Positions 1-6,214 of a stretch of 13,310 bases of DNA are shown piece after piece. The number at the start of each line of letters is the position of its first letter. Within the stretch, counting starts at the first letter, position 1. The stretch lies in the NCBI GenBank assembly GCA_964424945.1, contig CAYRLB010000073.1, forward strand, positions 1 through 13,310. The letters run 5' to 3'. Position numbers and translations under genes: made by a program. Source of the stretch: WHSP01 sp964424945. Its GTDB lineage: Bacteria; Gemmatimonadota; Gemmatimonadetes; Longimicrobiales; Longimicrobiaceae. Under the pieces are notes generated by a model. The model was given only the letters and a program-made list of their open reading frames with translations. It was not told the DNA's origin and did no database searches.

Positions 1-234
1 CTTCACGATGACCATATTGTGATGGTCCTCGTCGAAGAGGGCATCGCCGATCATCTCCTCGACCGACAGGTTGTACCCGCGGGTCAGCCACTGGAGGCTC
101 GCCCGAACGCGGTCAGGGGTCTTCTGCAGACCCTGACGGTCCGGATCCTCTCCAAGCTGTCGAAGCTGTTCGCGGACCAACTCCTCGAAGGCGATCTCCG
201 GGGCCACCGCCAACCGCCCGTTTTCCTCGGTCAT
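1..234 (-). CDS. folE: GTP cyclohydrolase I, N-terminal part (cut by window edge)
   Basis: The first 78 codons are visible and the gene continues beyond base 1. The translation contains the FolE N-terminal signature: a helix ending in QLGEDPDRQGLQKTPDRV, then a segment ending LTRGYNLSVEEMIGDALF, followed by the start of the core (HHNMVIVK). GTP cyclohydrolase I converts GTP to 7,8-dihydroneopterin triphosphate, the entry to folate, tetrahydrobiopterin and queuosine synthesis. The zinc-binding and catalytic residues lie in the missing part, so activity cannot be judged. The ATG is four bases after the queD stop, so the two genes are almost certainly co-transcribed and probably translationally coupled. 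PTPS-type enzymes such as its neighbour act on the FolE product, so the pair forms a pathway unit. Confidence 0.93.
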   Translation of the reverse strand, partial: MTEENGRLAVAPEIAFEELVREQLRQLGEDPDRQGLQKTPDRVRASLQWLTRGYNLSVEEMIGDALFDEDHHNMVIVK

Positions 235-238
235 ATGC

Positions 239-655
239 CTATTCACCCGTGTATTCCGCATAGTTTCGCGGAGTTTCCCAGAGAATGAGCCGAACGAGCC
301 GGGCGTCGCTCGGGATCCGGTCGACCAGGCGCTCCCAGATCTTCACGACCAGGTTCTCCGTCGATGGGACCACGCCCTCGAGCCATGCGACGTCGAGGTT
401 GAGGTTGCTGTGGTCGAGCTCCCGAAGCACCGCCTCCTCGGCGATGGATCGCAGGACGCCCAGATCGATGACGTAGCCGGTCGCCTCGTCGACCTCGCCC
501 TCGACCGTCACATCGAGCTCATAGTTGTGGCCATGGTAGTTCGGGCTGTTGCACAGCCCGAAGATCTGCGCATTCTCCTCCGGCGATAGCGCATCGCTCT
601 GAAGGCGGTGTGCAGCCGAAAAATGGACGCGCCGGGTTATCCGCACCCTTGGCAT
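239..655 (-). CDS. queD: 6-pyruvoyl-tetrahydropterin synthase / 6-carboxytetrahydropterin synthase family (QueD/PTPS)
   Basis: This 138-aa protein is a complete PTPS-family enzyme. Zinc ligands are visible as His16 (FSAAHR) and His41/His43 (YHGHNY). The candidate nucleophile is Cys35 (GLCNSPN), with Asp81-His82 in LDHSNLN and the substrate-binding Glu127 (WETPRN). The enzyme acts on dihydroneopterin triphosphate to give 6-pyruvoyl- or 6-carboxy-tetrahydropterin. The pattern CNSPNYHGHNYELDVTVEG with STEN is closer, by memory, to animal PTPS than to the E. coli QueD pattern CGRLHGHSF, so a biopterin-type role is possible besides queuosine synthesis. The ATG has a GAGGGA ribosome-binding site six bases upstream. 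folE follows after four bases. An intrinsic terminator-like hairpin ends about 18 bases before the start codon, suggesting readthrough control or a separate upstream RNA. Confidence 0.93.
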   Translation of the reverse strand: MPRVRITRRVHFSAAHRLQSDALSPEENAQIFGLCNSPNYHGHNYELDVTVEGEVDEATGYVIDLGVLRSIAEEAVLRELDHSNLNLDVAWLEGVVPSTENLVVKIWERLVDRIPSDARLVRLILWETPRNYAEYTGE

Positions 656-672
656 GGGTCATCCCTCTTCGG

Positions 673-712
673 AAAGTAAGAAAGGGCCAGCCTCCCACAG
701 GGAGACCGGCCC
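673..712 (-). terminator. Intrinsic terminator, specific to the minus strand, just upstream of queD
   Basis: Read on the minus strand, bases 712-700 (GGGCCGGUCUCCC) pair with 696-684 (GGGAGGCUGGCCC). This makes a continuous 13-bp helix with a 3-nt loop, and UUUCUUACUUU follows directly. Two of the pairs are G-U wobbles that become A-C mismatches in plus-strand RNA, so the hairpin is better formed on the minus strand, as expected of a real minus-strand terminator. It lies between the promoter at 886-914 and the queD ribosome-binding site. It therefore either ends a small RNA or attenuates queD-folE transcription. Confidence 0.7.
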
Positions 713-880
713 GGGCCGGGACGCGGCGGAAAGGATTTTTGAAGCCTGTAAGGAACAGTTCGGAGCCTTCCAGCGGCTTGCCGCCTTCCTCTCGCGAGGC
801 GTGACGTCCGCCGCAGCGGTCAACTCCGGCTTCAAAAAAATGTTGGCTCAAAAATTGGGCTTTCCACCGCGCCCTTCGGT
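673..880 (-). ncRNA. Candidate structured small RNA or long attenuated leader upstream of queD
   Basis: A transcript from the promoter at 886-914 would start near 880 and reach the terminator at 712-673, about 205 nt. It contains five nested helices: 874-860 with 733-719 (15 bp), 838-828 with 746-736 (11 bp, perfect), 827-822 with 767-762, 814-810 with 777-773, and 801-797 with 786-782. Together they form a rod with a large 5'-side bulge at 859-839. That bulge carries a second copy of the U-rich arm (855-845) that could compete for 746-736, giving two exclusive folds. Length and rod shape resemble 6S RNA, but I see no diagnostic 6S, SRP, tmRNA or riboswitch sequence. It could instead be a cis-acting leader of queD-folE. 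The pairings were found by eye, without energy calculation. Confidence 0.5.
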
Positions 881-885
881 GCAAA

Positions 886-914
886 AATATAGCGGCCGGC
901 ACCATTTACGTCAA
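886..914 (-). promoter_or_regulatory. Sigma70-type promoter for the small RNA / queD leader
   Basis: On the minus strand a -35 element TTGACG (914-909) and a -10 element TATATT (891-886) are separated by exactly 17 bp. Each matches the housekeeping consensus at five of six positions. This is the best promoter in the window. It predicts a start near 880, directly before the first arm of the rod-like RNA, so transcription would begin about 225 nt upstream of queD. Confidence 0.65.
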
Positions 915-972
915 CCGATCCGTTCGCGCCTGAGGCCGGGTGCCACGGCATCTCCTCCGGCACAATCCACCA

Positions 973-1425
973 TCAGACTGCGCTCTGAACGGACACGGGA
1001 ATATTCTTAACTTCAAACTCGGTATGAAGCCCGTGTTCGAGATCGAAGAACAGGGTGGTGGGCCCTGCTGCAAGGCCCGTCAGCACGATCTGGTCGTCAC
1101 CCTGAACTGCGACGTCGACCCGCAGCGGAATCAGCACGCTCGCATCGCCGATCGAGTACTCCTCCCCGTCGATGTCGACCAGTGCGCCCGACTCGGTCAC
1201 CACCAGCACGCGATAGGTCGCGCTTCCTCCGACGGGCACCGTCAACCCTCCCGTTACCGTCTCAGGATAGATGAAGCGGGCCGCCTCCGATCCATCCGAT
1301 CGGACGAGAACGATCCCTGATGGGTGGTCCCCGGGATCGACGACCGAGTCGCATCCCCCCTGACTTGCGAGGAGAAGGGCCGCCACGGCCACCGGGAAGC
1401 GCTTCCACCAGGCGTTCATCTTCAT
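973..1425 (-). CDS. Small exported protein, possible lipoprotein
   Basis: I do not recognise a family for this roughly 150-aa protein. It begins with a positively charged stretch (NAWWKRFP), a hydrophobic segment (VAVAALLLA) and then SQGGCDS. This looks like a lipoprotein signal with Cys as the mature N-terminus, although position -3 is Gln rather than the usual Leu. The remainder is rich in beta-prone segments (TYRVLVVTESGALVDIDG and later TTLFFDLEHG), suggesting one Ig-like or beta-sandwich domain outside the membrane. I chose the ATG at 1425 because AGGGTG lies six bases upstream; a GTG at 1434 and an ATG at 1419 are in frame. The gene follows nfo by about 70 bases on the same strand and could share its transcript. 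Confidence 0.7.
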   Translation of the reverse strand: MKMNAWWKRFPVAVAALLLASQGGCDSVVDPGDHPSGIVLVRSDGSEAARFIYPETVTGGLTVPVGGSATYRVLVVTESGALVDIDGEEYSIGDASVLIPLRVDVAVQGDDQIVLTGLAAGPTTLFFDLEHGLHTEFEVKNIPVSVQSAV

Positions 1426-1494
1426 CTTCGTCACCCTGAGCGTTAGTTGTCGGCTGGCTCTCGAAGCTACAAACGGGTGCCGCCAGTGAGTTCC

Positions 1495-2370
1495 TCAGTC
1501 GGCGCGAAGAAACGCGCGGAGCCGTCCGAGGTTCCGTCTGTCTGCGACTGCTGGATCGTCACCCTTCGGGGTTTCGAGCAGCTTCGGTACCATCGTGAAT
1601 CGAGGGTCGGTCATGATGCGTCGGAAGGGCTCGTCGCCGAGGCTCCCCTGCCCGATCTCCTCGTGGCGATCCCGCTTGCTGGCGAATGGCTTCTGCGAAT
1701 CATTCAGGTGAAAGACCCGGAGATGCTCGAGGCCGATCACCCGATCGAATTCCTCCATCACCCCGTCATAGTCTTCCCGGAGATCGTAGCCCGCGGAATA
1801 GACATGACAGGTGTCGAAGCACACCCCGACCCGGTGCCGCAGCGCTGGGTCGATCGCGTCGCGCAACCGTGCAATCTCTTCAAAACGCGAGCCGATGACG
1901 CGGCCGGCTCCCGCCGTGGTCTCGAAAAGGACCATCGGGGAATCTTCGACCTCGCGCAGCGCCCGCTCGACGAGCTGCGCGTTCTGCTCGAGTCCGCGAT
2001 CGAGGTCGCCATCGGTCGCGTTCCCCGGGTGACTCACGACCCCACCGGCGCCTACATCCCGCGAGCGTTCGAGCTCCGACCTGAACGACTCGTAGGAGCG
2101 CTCCCGCAGCACCTCGTCGGCCGAGGCAAGGTTGATGAGATAGGAGTCGTGCACGCAGACGAAGCCGATGCCGGCCTCCACGCAGCCGGCCCTGAAGGCG
2201 GCCGCCTCATCCGGATCGATCGGCTTCTCGGCCCACCGACTTGGCATCTTCGTGAATATCTGTATCGCAGTGGCCTCGATCTCCACGCCCCGCCCGACTG
2301 CTTTCCGCAGACCGCCGGCAGTGGAGACGTGCGCGCCGAGAAGAATCGGGTTGGTTGTCGCTGCAGTCAC
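1495..2370 (-). CDS. nfo: Endonuclease IV (apurinic/apyrimidinic endonuclease)
   Basis: This 291-aa protein is close to the usual length (E. coli 285) and is a TIM-barrel AP endonuclease of base excision repair. It cuts the DNA backbone 5' of abasic sites. The full trinuclear zinc set is present: His74 (CVHDSYLINLAS), His114 (SHPG), Glu150 (FETTAG), Asp186 and His189 (CFDTCHVYSAGYD), His221 (FHLNDS), Asp234 and His236 (RDRHEEIGQG) and Glu266 (LLETPK). Nothing is missing, so it should be active. The start is GTG at 2370, since no ATG occurs before the conserved LLGAHVS; the ribosome-binding site is weak. A terminator hairpin ends about 24 bases upstream, so nfo needs either readthrough from degP or a promoter close to the hairpin. 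Confidence 0.97.
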   Translation of the reverse strand: MTAATTNPILLGAHVSTAGGLRKAVGRGVEIEATAIQIFTKMPSRWAEKPIDPDEAAAFRAGCVEAGIGFVCVHDSYLINLASADEVLRERSYESFRSELERSRDVGAGGVVSHPGNATDGDLDRGLEQNAQLVERALREVEDSPMVLFETTAGAGRVIGSRFEEIARLRDAIDPALRHRVGVCFDTCHVYSAGYDLREDYDGVMEEFDRVIGLEHLRVFHLNDSQKPFASKRDRHEEIGQGSLGDEPFRRIMTDPRFTMVPKLLETPKGDDPAVADRRNLGRLRAFLRAD

Positions 2371-2394
2371 CGTCTGTATCGCACCTCAAAAAGG

Positions 2395-2430
2395 AGAAAG
2401 GATCCGCGCCCGAAAGTGCGGATCCTTTCT
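2395..2430 (-). terminator. Intrinsic terminator downstream of the degP-type gene
   Basis: AGAAAGGATCCGC (2395-2407) and GCGGATCCTTTCT (2418-2430) form a perfect 13-bp inverted repeat around a 10-nt loop. On the minus strand the right arm is followed by CCTTTTTG, giving a U-run, so it terminates transcription from the protease gene that ends at 2495. The plus strand lacks a good T-tract after the stem. It lies only 24 bases before the nfo start codon and could also act as an attenuator of nfo. Confidence 0.8.
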
Positions 2431-2494
2431 GTCGAGGGCAACCGAGCGATTTATATCGTCAGCGGCCCCGGAAGCCCGGAGCGGACAACGCGGA

Positions 2495-3955
2495 TCAGTT
2501 CAGCCGATAGTTCTCGATGATCTGCTCGCCGGTGGGGAGCCGGCCAATGATGGAGACCACCGCCCCCTTGTCGAGTCTCTCTGCCGCACGCTCAAGGTCT
2601 TCCACCGAGTTGATGGTCGCTCCGTTGAGGCGCTCGATGCGCAGGCCCTGAAGTCCCTGGGGCGCCGGCCCTGCCGGATCAACCTGGGTGATGACCACAC
2701 CGCTGCGCGCGTCGATCTCGAACTGCCGTGCGATCTGCGGGGTGATCTCCGAGGCGGAGAAGCCCAGTTGGGCAAGACCCGACCGCTCCGGTGCCGACGC
2801 CACGGTGGGCGCCACGCCGCTGTTCTCGAACTGGCCGAGTCTTACATCCACCCGATGGTTGCGGCCATAGCGGATGATGTCGAGCGTCACGCGGTCCCCG
2901 GGCTGCCGGAGAGCGATCCGCTCCATCAGCGCTCCCGTGTCCCGGATCGGTGTGCCGTCGACCTGTACGATAACGTCACCGAGTTCGACCCCTGCGTCCT
3001 TCGCCGGGCCATCCTGCACGCTGGCCACGACAGAACCGTCAGCGCTCGAAAGATCGAAGACGTCGATGTCGGCCGGTGTGACGTCACGGATCTGAACCCC
3101 GAGCCTCGGCCGGTGCACCGCCCCATAGCGGATCAGGTCGTCTGCAACGCGGCGCGCAAGATGGATCGGCACCGCGAAGCCGTATCCCGCATATGTTCCG
3201 GTCGGGGAGGCGATCGCCGAGTTGATGCCGACCACCTCGCCGCGGAGGTTCACCAGAGGCCCGCCCGAGTTGCCCGGATTGATCGCCGCGTCCGTCTGGA
3301 TGAAGTGCTCGAGGGGCACAGCGGCTTCCTGGTTCCGCTGCAGGATCCCGAGGCTCCGACCCTTCGCGCTGACGATCCCCGCCGTCACCGTCTCCCCGAG
3401 GGAGAGTGGGTAGCCGAGCGCGAGGACCCAGTCGCCGATCTGGATGTCGTCGGACTGCGCGATCTGAACCGCCGGCAGCCCGGACGCCTCGATCTTCAGG
3501 ACCGCGACGTCGGTATTGGGATCGCGCCCGACGACCGTGGCCTCGAACTGGCGCCGGTCGGTGAGCGTGACCCGAACCCGCGAAGCATTGTCGACGACGT
3601 GGTTGTTGGTAAGTACGTATCCGTCAGGGCTGATGATGAACCCCGAACCACTTCCGCGCTGCGCTCGAGGGGAGGGCGCCGGCTGCCTCCGGAAGAACTC
3701 CTCCAGGGGGGTCCCTTCGAAGGGGATCACCTGACTTACCTGGCGCGGGGCTGATTCGACCTCCACATAGACGACCCCCGCCAGCGCCGTCCGGCTGGCG
3801 TCGCGGAAAGATTGAGCCAGCGTTTCGGGCGTGGCCGCAGACGCCTGCGCGTCGAGAAGAACGCTGTCATCCGTGAGGTGCATGGCCGTGGCCGTGGCAC
3901 CGATACCCAGCACCAGCGCCGCAGGAGCGGCGAGCTTACGCAACTTTTCGTACAT
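2495..3955 (-). CDS. degP: Do/HtrA-type serine endoprotease (DegP/DegQ/MucD-like)
   Basis: The 486-aa protein has an N-terminal hydrophobic segment (residues about 9-25) acting as signal or membrane anchor. A trypsin-like domain follows with the intact catalytic triad His119 (LTNNHVVD), Asp149 (NTDVAVLK) and Ser230 (NPGNSGGPL). Two PDZ domains complete it: about 285-374 (RPRLGVQIR... VQDGPAKDAGVELGDVI) and about 395-480 (QLGFSASEI... ITQVDPAGPAPQG). This family degrades or refolds damaged proteins in the periplasm. The gene is divergent from an OmpR-type regulator/kinase pair across 181 bp, a context that suggests envelope-stress control as for CpxRA or CiaRH targets; that is inference. A strong hairpin terminator follows. 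degQ or mucD would be equally valid names, since the sequence alone does not separate them. Confidence 0.96.
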   Translation of the reverse strand: MYEKLRKLAAPAALVLGIGATATAMHLTDDSVLLDAQASAATPETLAQSFRDASRTALAGVVYVEVESAPRQVSQVIPFEGTPLEEFFRRQPAPSPRAQRGSGSGFIISPDGYVLTNNHVVDNASRVRVTLTDRRQFEATVVGRDPNTDVAVLKIEASGLPAVQIAQSDDIQIGDWVLALGYPLSLGETVTAGIVSAKGRSLGILQRNQEAAVPLEHFIQTDAAINPGNSGGPLVNLRGEVVGINSAIASPTGTYAGYGFAVPIHLARRVADDLIRYGAVHRPRLGVQIRDVTPADIDVFDLSSADGSVVASVQDGPAKDAGVELGDVIVQVDGTPIRDTGALMERIALRQPGDRVTLDIIRYGRNHRVDVRLGQFENSGVAPTVASAPERSGLAQLGFSASEITPQIARQFEIDARSGVVITQVDPAGPAPQGLQGLRIERLNGATINSVEDLERAAERLDKGAVVSIIGRLPTGEQIIENYRLN

Positions 3956-4043
3956 TGCCTATATTCTCCCGAAGCAGTGAATGGAACCCGGGGCAGCTTA
4001 CCGCATCCTACACGGTCGTTCCGAAGGGCGTTCCTGATGCAGA

Positions 4044-4080
4044 TTAGAGGTCGGTTAGCATCGGATTAATCGCACTTAAT
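4044..4080. promoter_or_regulatory. Phased TTA repeats, candidate OmpR-family operator in the degP / regulator divergent gap
   Basis: Four TTA triplets begin at 4044, 4055, 4066 and 4076, spaced 11, 11 and 10 bp, so all face the same side of the helix. Their contexts are ATTAG, GTTAG, ATTAA and CTTAA. OmpR/PhoB-family regulators bind such direct repeats of about 11 bp as head-to-tail dimers. On the minus strand the last two read ATTAAG-N4-ATTAAT, reminiscent of the CiaR box. The site is 57-93 bp before the regulator ATG and about 90-125 bp before degP, well placed for autoregulation and protease control. No consensus -35/-10 pair is obvious nearby. Confidence 0.45.
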
Positions 4081-4136
4081 TCTCCCGGCGGACAAGCTCC
4101 GGAGCGGGGCACATCCGCACGTCCACGTTCGATCGA

Positions 4137-4805
4137 ATGCGCATCCTTATCGTCGAAGATAGTGCCCGAATCGCTTCGTTCCTTCGTAAAGGTCTGGCCG
4201 AGGAGGGATACGCTGTTGAAACCGCCGAGAATGGCGACGATGCGTACGCAATGGGTACGGAGCAGGAGTTCGACGCCGCCATCGTCGACGTAATGCTCCC
4301 GGGCAGAAGTGGTATCGAGCTGGTGAGAGATCTTCGCGCGGCCGGCGTCCGCATCCCGATTCTGATGCTGACTGCCCGCGACCTCACCGAGAACAAGATC
4401 GAGGGGCTCGACGCCGGGGCCGACGACTATCTGACGAAGCCCTTCGACTTCACGGAACTGACCGCTCGGCTGCGCGCGCTGATGCGTCGCTCCTCCGTCG
4501 TCACCACGCCCGTACTCCGCGTCGGGCCGATCGAGCTCGACCCTGCCCTGCGCGAGGTTCGCAGGGATGGCGAGATCGTGGCGCTGACACCGAAGGAGTT
4601 CGCGCTCCTCGAATACCTCCTGAGACATCCGAACCGCCCGCTCTCGCGTGCCACCCTGATGGAGCACGTCTGGGGGATCCGCTTCGATCCCGGCACCAAC
4701 GTCGTGGACGTCTTCATCAACTCGCTCCGGAACAAGCTCGACATGGAGCGTCAGTTCATCCAGACCGTCCGCGGCGTGGGCTACGTCCTGAAGCCCGCCG
4801 AATGA
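4137..4805 (+). CDS. OmpR/PhoB-family response regulator
   Basis: The 222-aa protein has an N-terminal receiver domain with the acidic pocket Glu7-Asp8, phosphoacceptor Asp51 (VDVMLPG), Thr79 (MLTARD) and Lys101 (LTKPFD). A C-terminal winged-helix DNA-binding domain spans about 125-220 (LTPKEFALLEYLL, then NVVDVFINSLRNKLD and VRGVGYVL). All phosphorylation residues are present. It overlaps the downstream sensor kinase by the ATGA sequence at 4802-4805, so the two are cotranslated partners. The start codon has no visible Shine-Dalgarno sequence (GTTCGATCGA precedes it), which is odd next to its neighbours and suggests a short-leader or weakly translated mRNA. Divergence from degP and the TTA repeats between them suggest it regulates itself and the protease. 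The exact family member cannot be named. Confidence 0.95.
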   Translation: MRILIVEDSARIASFLRKGLAEEGYAVETAENGDDAYAMGTEQEFDAAIVDVMLPGRSGIELVRDLRAAGVRIPILMLTARDLTENKIEGLDAGADDYLTKPFDFTELTARLRALMRRSSVVTTPVLRVGPIELDPALREVRRDGEIVALTPKEFALLEYLLRHPNRPLSRATLMEHVWGIRFDPGTNVVDVFINSLRNKLDMERQFIQTVRGVGYVLKPAE

Positions 4806-6118
4806 TACGCCGGCGCAGCCCCTCCCTCCGCGCCGAAATCCTGGGGTGGTACTCCCTCGTGCTGGTCGTGGCGCTTTCCCTCTTCGCGGTGACGGCGTAC
4901 TTCCTCCTTCAGAGAGCGCTCGTAACATCGGAGGAGGAGTCGCTCCGCCAGGCGGTCGACGCCGTTGAACAGCTTGCGAACCCGGATCGCATCCCCCGGA
5001 TCGACTCGGTGGAGCAGTTCAGCGTCGGCGAGACGAGCACAGGCGAGCGCATCCGGATGATCCACAGACAGACCGTCCTGCTGACGGGGGAGGTGCTGAC
5101 CTTCTATCTCCCGATCGGGGTCGTGGAGAGCCGGGCGCTGCGCTCCTTTCTCGTCATCTCCCTGATCCTCATCCCGGTGACGGCGATCGTGGCCGGACTC
5201 GGCGCGGGCGCCTTCCTCGAACGTCTGCTCGTACCACTGCGCCGACTGGTGGAGACGACGCGCGAGATCGGGATCGGCGGGCTGTCCCGGCGGGTCGTCG
5301 AACCCGATCGTCCCTCCGATCTTCAGGAGCTTGCCCAATCCTTCAACGGAATGCTCATGCGGCTCGAGCGCGCCGTCGACGCCTTGCGGCACTTCACCGC
5401 CGACGCGAGCCATGAGCTCCGCACGCCGCTTACGGCGATTCAGGGCACGATCCAGGTCGCCCTTTCACGGCCGCGCTCCGAAGATGAACTGCGCGAGGTA
5501 CTCGGCGAGGTCATGGAGGAGACGGAGTGGATGCTCCACCTCGTTGATGGGCTTCTGACGCTGGCGAGAAGCGAGGAAGGACTTCCATCCGCGCAGCGGG
5601 AGATCGTCGACCTGAGTCTTCTGTTGGAAGATTCGGTCGAGATGGGGCGGCTGCTGGCCAGTGAGAAGCCGATCGAAGTCTCGCTCGACGCGCCCCGGTC
5701 TCTGCTGATTCTCGGCGCAGCTGGTCAGCTTCGACAGGTCTTCCTGAACCTGATCTCGAACGCCATCAAATTCACCGAAGAGGGTTCGGTCGCTGTCACG
5801 GCGCGGACGATCAATGAAGAAGATGGGGAGCGTTGGATCGAAGTGCGGGTTGCCGATACCGGGGTGGGGATCGCACCGGAAGAGATGGAACGCGTCTTTG
5901 ATCGGTTCTACCGGGGGGACGCCGCTCGGTCGAGGCCGGGTGGCACAGGTCTGGGACTCGCGATCGCGCGGTTGCTCGTGGAACAGCAGGGGGGGACCAT
6001 CGACGTCCGGAGCGAGGTCGGTCGGGGCAGCGAATTCCGGATTCTTCTCCCTGCCGGTGGCGAGCGCCTTCCACCGAGCGGTTCCGTTCCGCCCGCGGAC
6101 GGGGTCGCGTTCACCTGA
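4802..6118 (+). CDS. Membrane sensor histidine kinase (HAMP, HisKA, HATPase)
   Basis: The 438-aa kinase has two membrane segments (about 16-37 and 116-138) flanking a periplasmic sensor of roughly 80 residues with no recognised fold. A HAMP linker (about 138-192) and a HisKA domain with phospho-acceptor His204 (FTADASHELRTPLTAIQG) follow. The ATP-binding domain shows the N box (NLISNAIKF, 316-324), G1 (DTGVGI, 352-357), F box (FDRFYRGD) and G2 (GGTGLGLAI, 380-388). All catalytic motifs are intact. It starts inside the stop of the response regulator (ATGA overlap), so they form a cognate pair. The C-terminal 20 residues are Pro/Gly-rich and likely unstructured. The signal sensed is unknown; the adjacent HtrA-type protease makes envelope stress a reasonable guess. 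Confidence 0.95.
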   Translation: MIRRRSPSLRAEILGWYSLVLVVALSLFAVTAYFLLQRALVTSEEESLRQAVDAVEQLANPDRIPRIDSVEQFSVGETSTGERIRMIHRQTVLLTGEVLTFYLPIGVVESRALRSFLVISLILIPVTAIVAGLGAGAFLERLLVPLRRLVETTREIGIGGLSRRVVEPDRPSDLQELAQSFNGMLMRLERAVDALRHFTADASHELRTPLTAIQGTIQVALSRPRSEDELREVLGEVMEETEWMLHLVDGLLTLARSEEGLPSAQREIVDLSLLLEDSVEMGRLLASEKPIEVSLDAPRSLLILGAAGQLRQVFLNLISNAIKFTEEGSVAVTARTINEEDGERWIEVRVADTGVGIAPEEMERVFDRFYRGDAARSRPGGTGLGLAIARLLVEQQGGTIDVRSEVGRGSEFRILLPAGGERLPPSGSVPPADGVAFT

Positions 6119-6214
6119 TAAGGCAGAGCAGACGGGTTAGCCGGAGGTCGGCGGCGTGAGGGACAGATACCGAGGCCGCGGATCACCTCGCATGCGCACC
6201 GCGACCGCCAGCTC

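Noticed and set aside
519..905. A 128-codon minus-strand open frame covering the queD leader
   Set aside because: It overlaps queD in another frame, its product looks like translated structured RNA, and the promoter, rod and terminator explain the region better.
2168..3754. A 528-codon plus-strand open frame opposite degP
   Set aside because: It is the antisense shadow of the protease gene in GC-rich DNA; the minus-strand protein has complete catalytic motifs and this one resembles no protein.
4005..4034. Two GGAACG hexamers (minus strand) upstream of degP as a sigma-E type -35
   Set aside because: GGAAC is only part of the motif, and no matching -10 (TCTGA-like) lies at the required distance.
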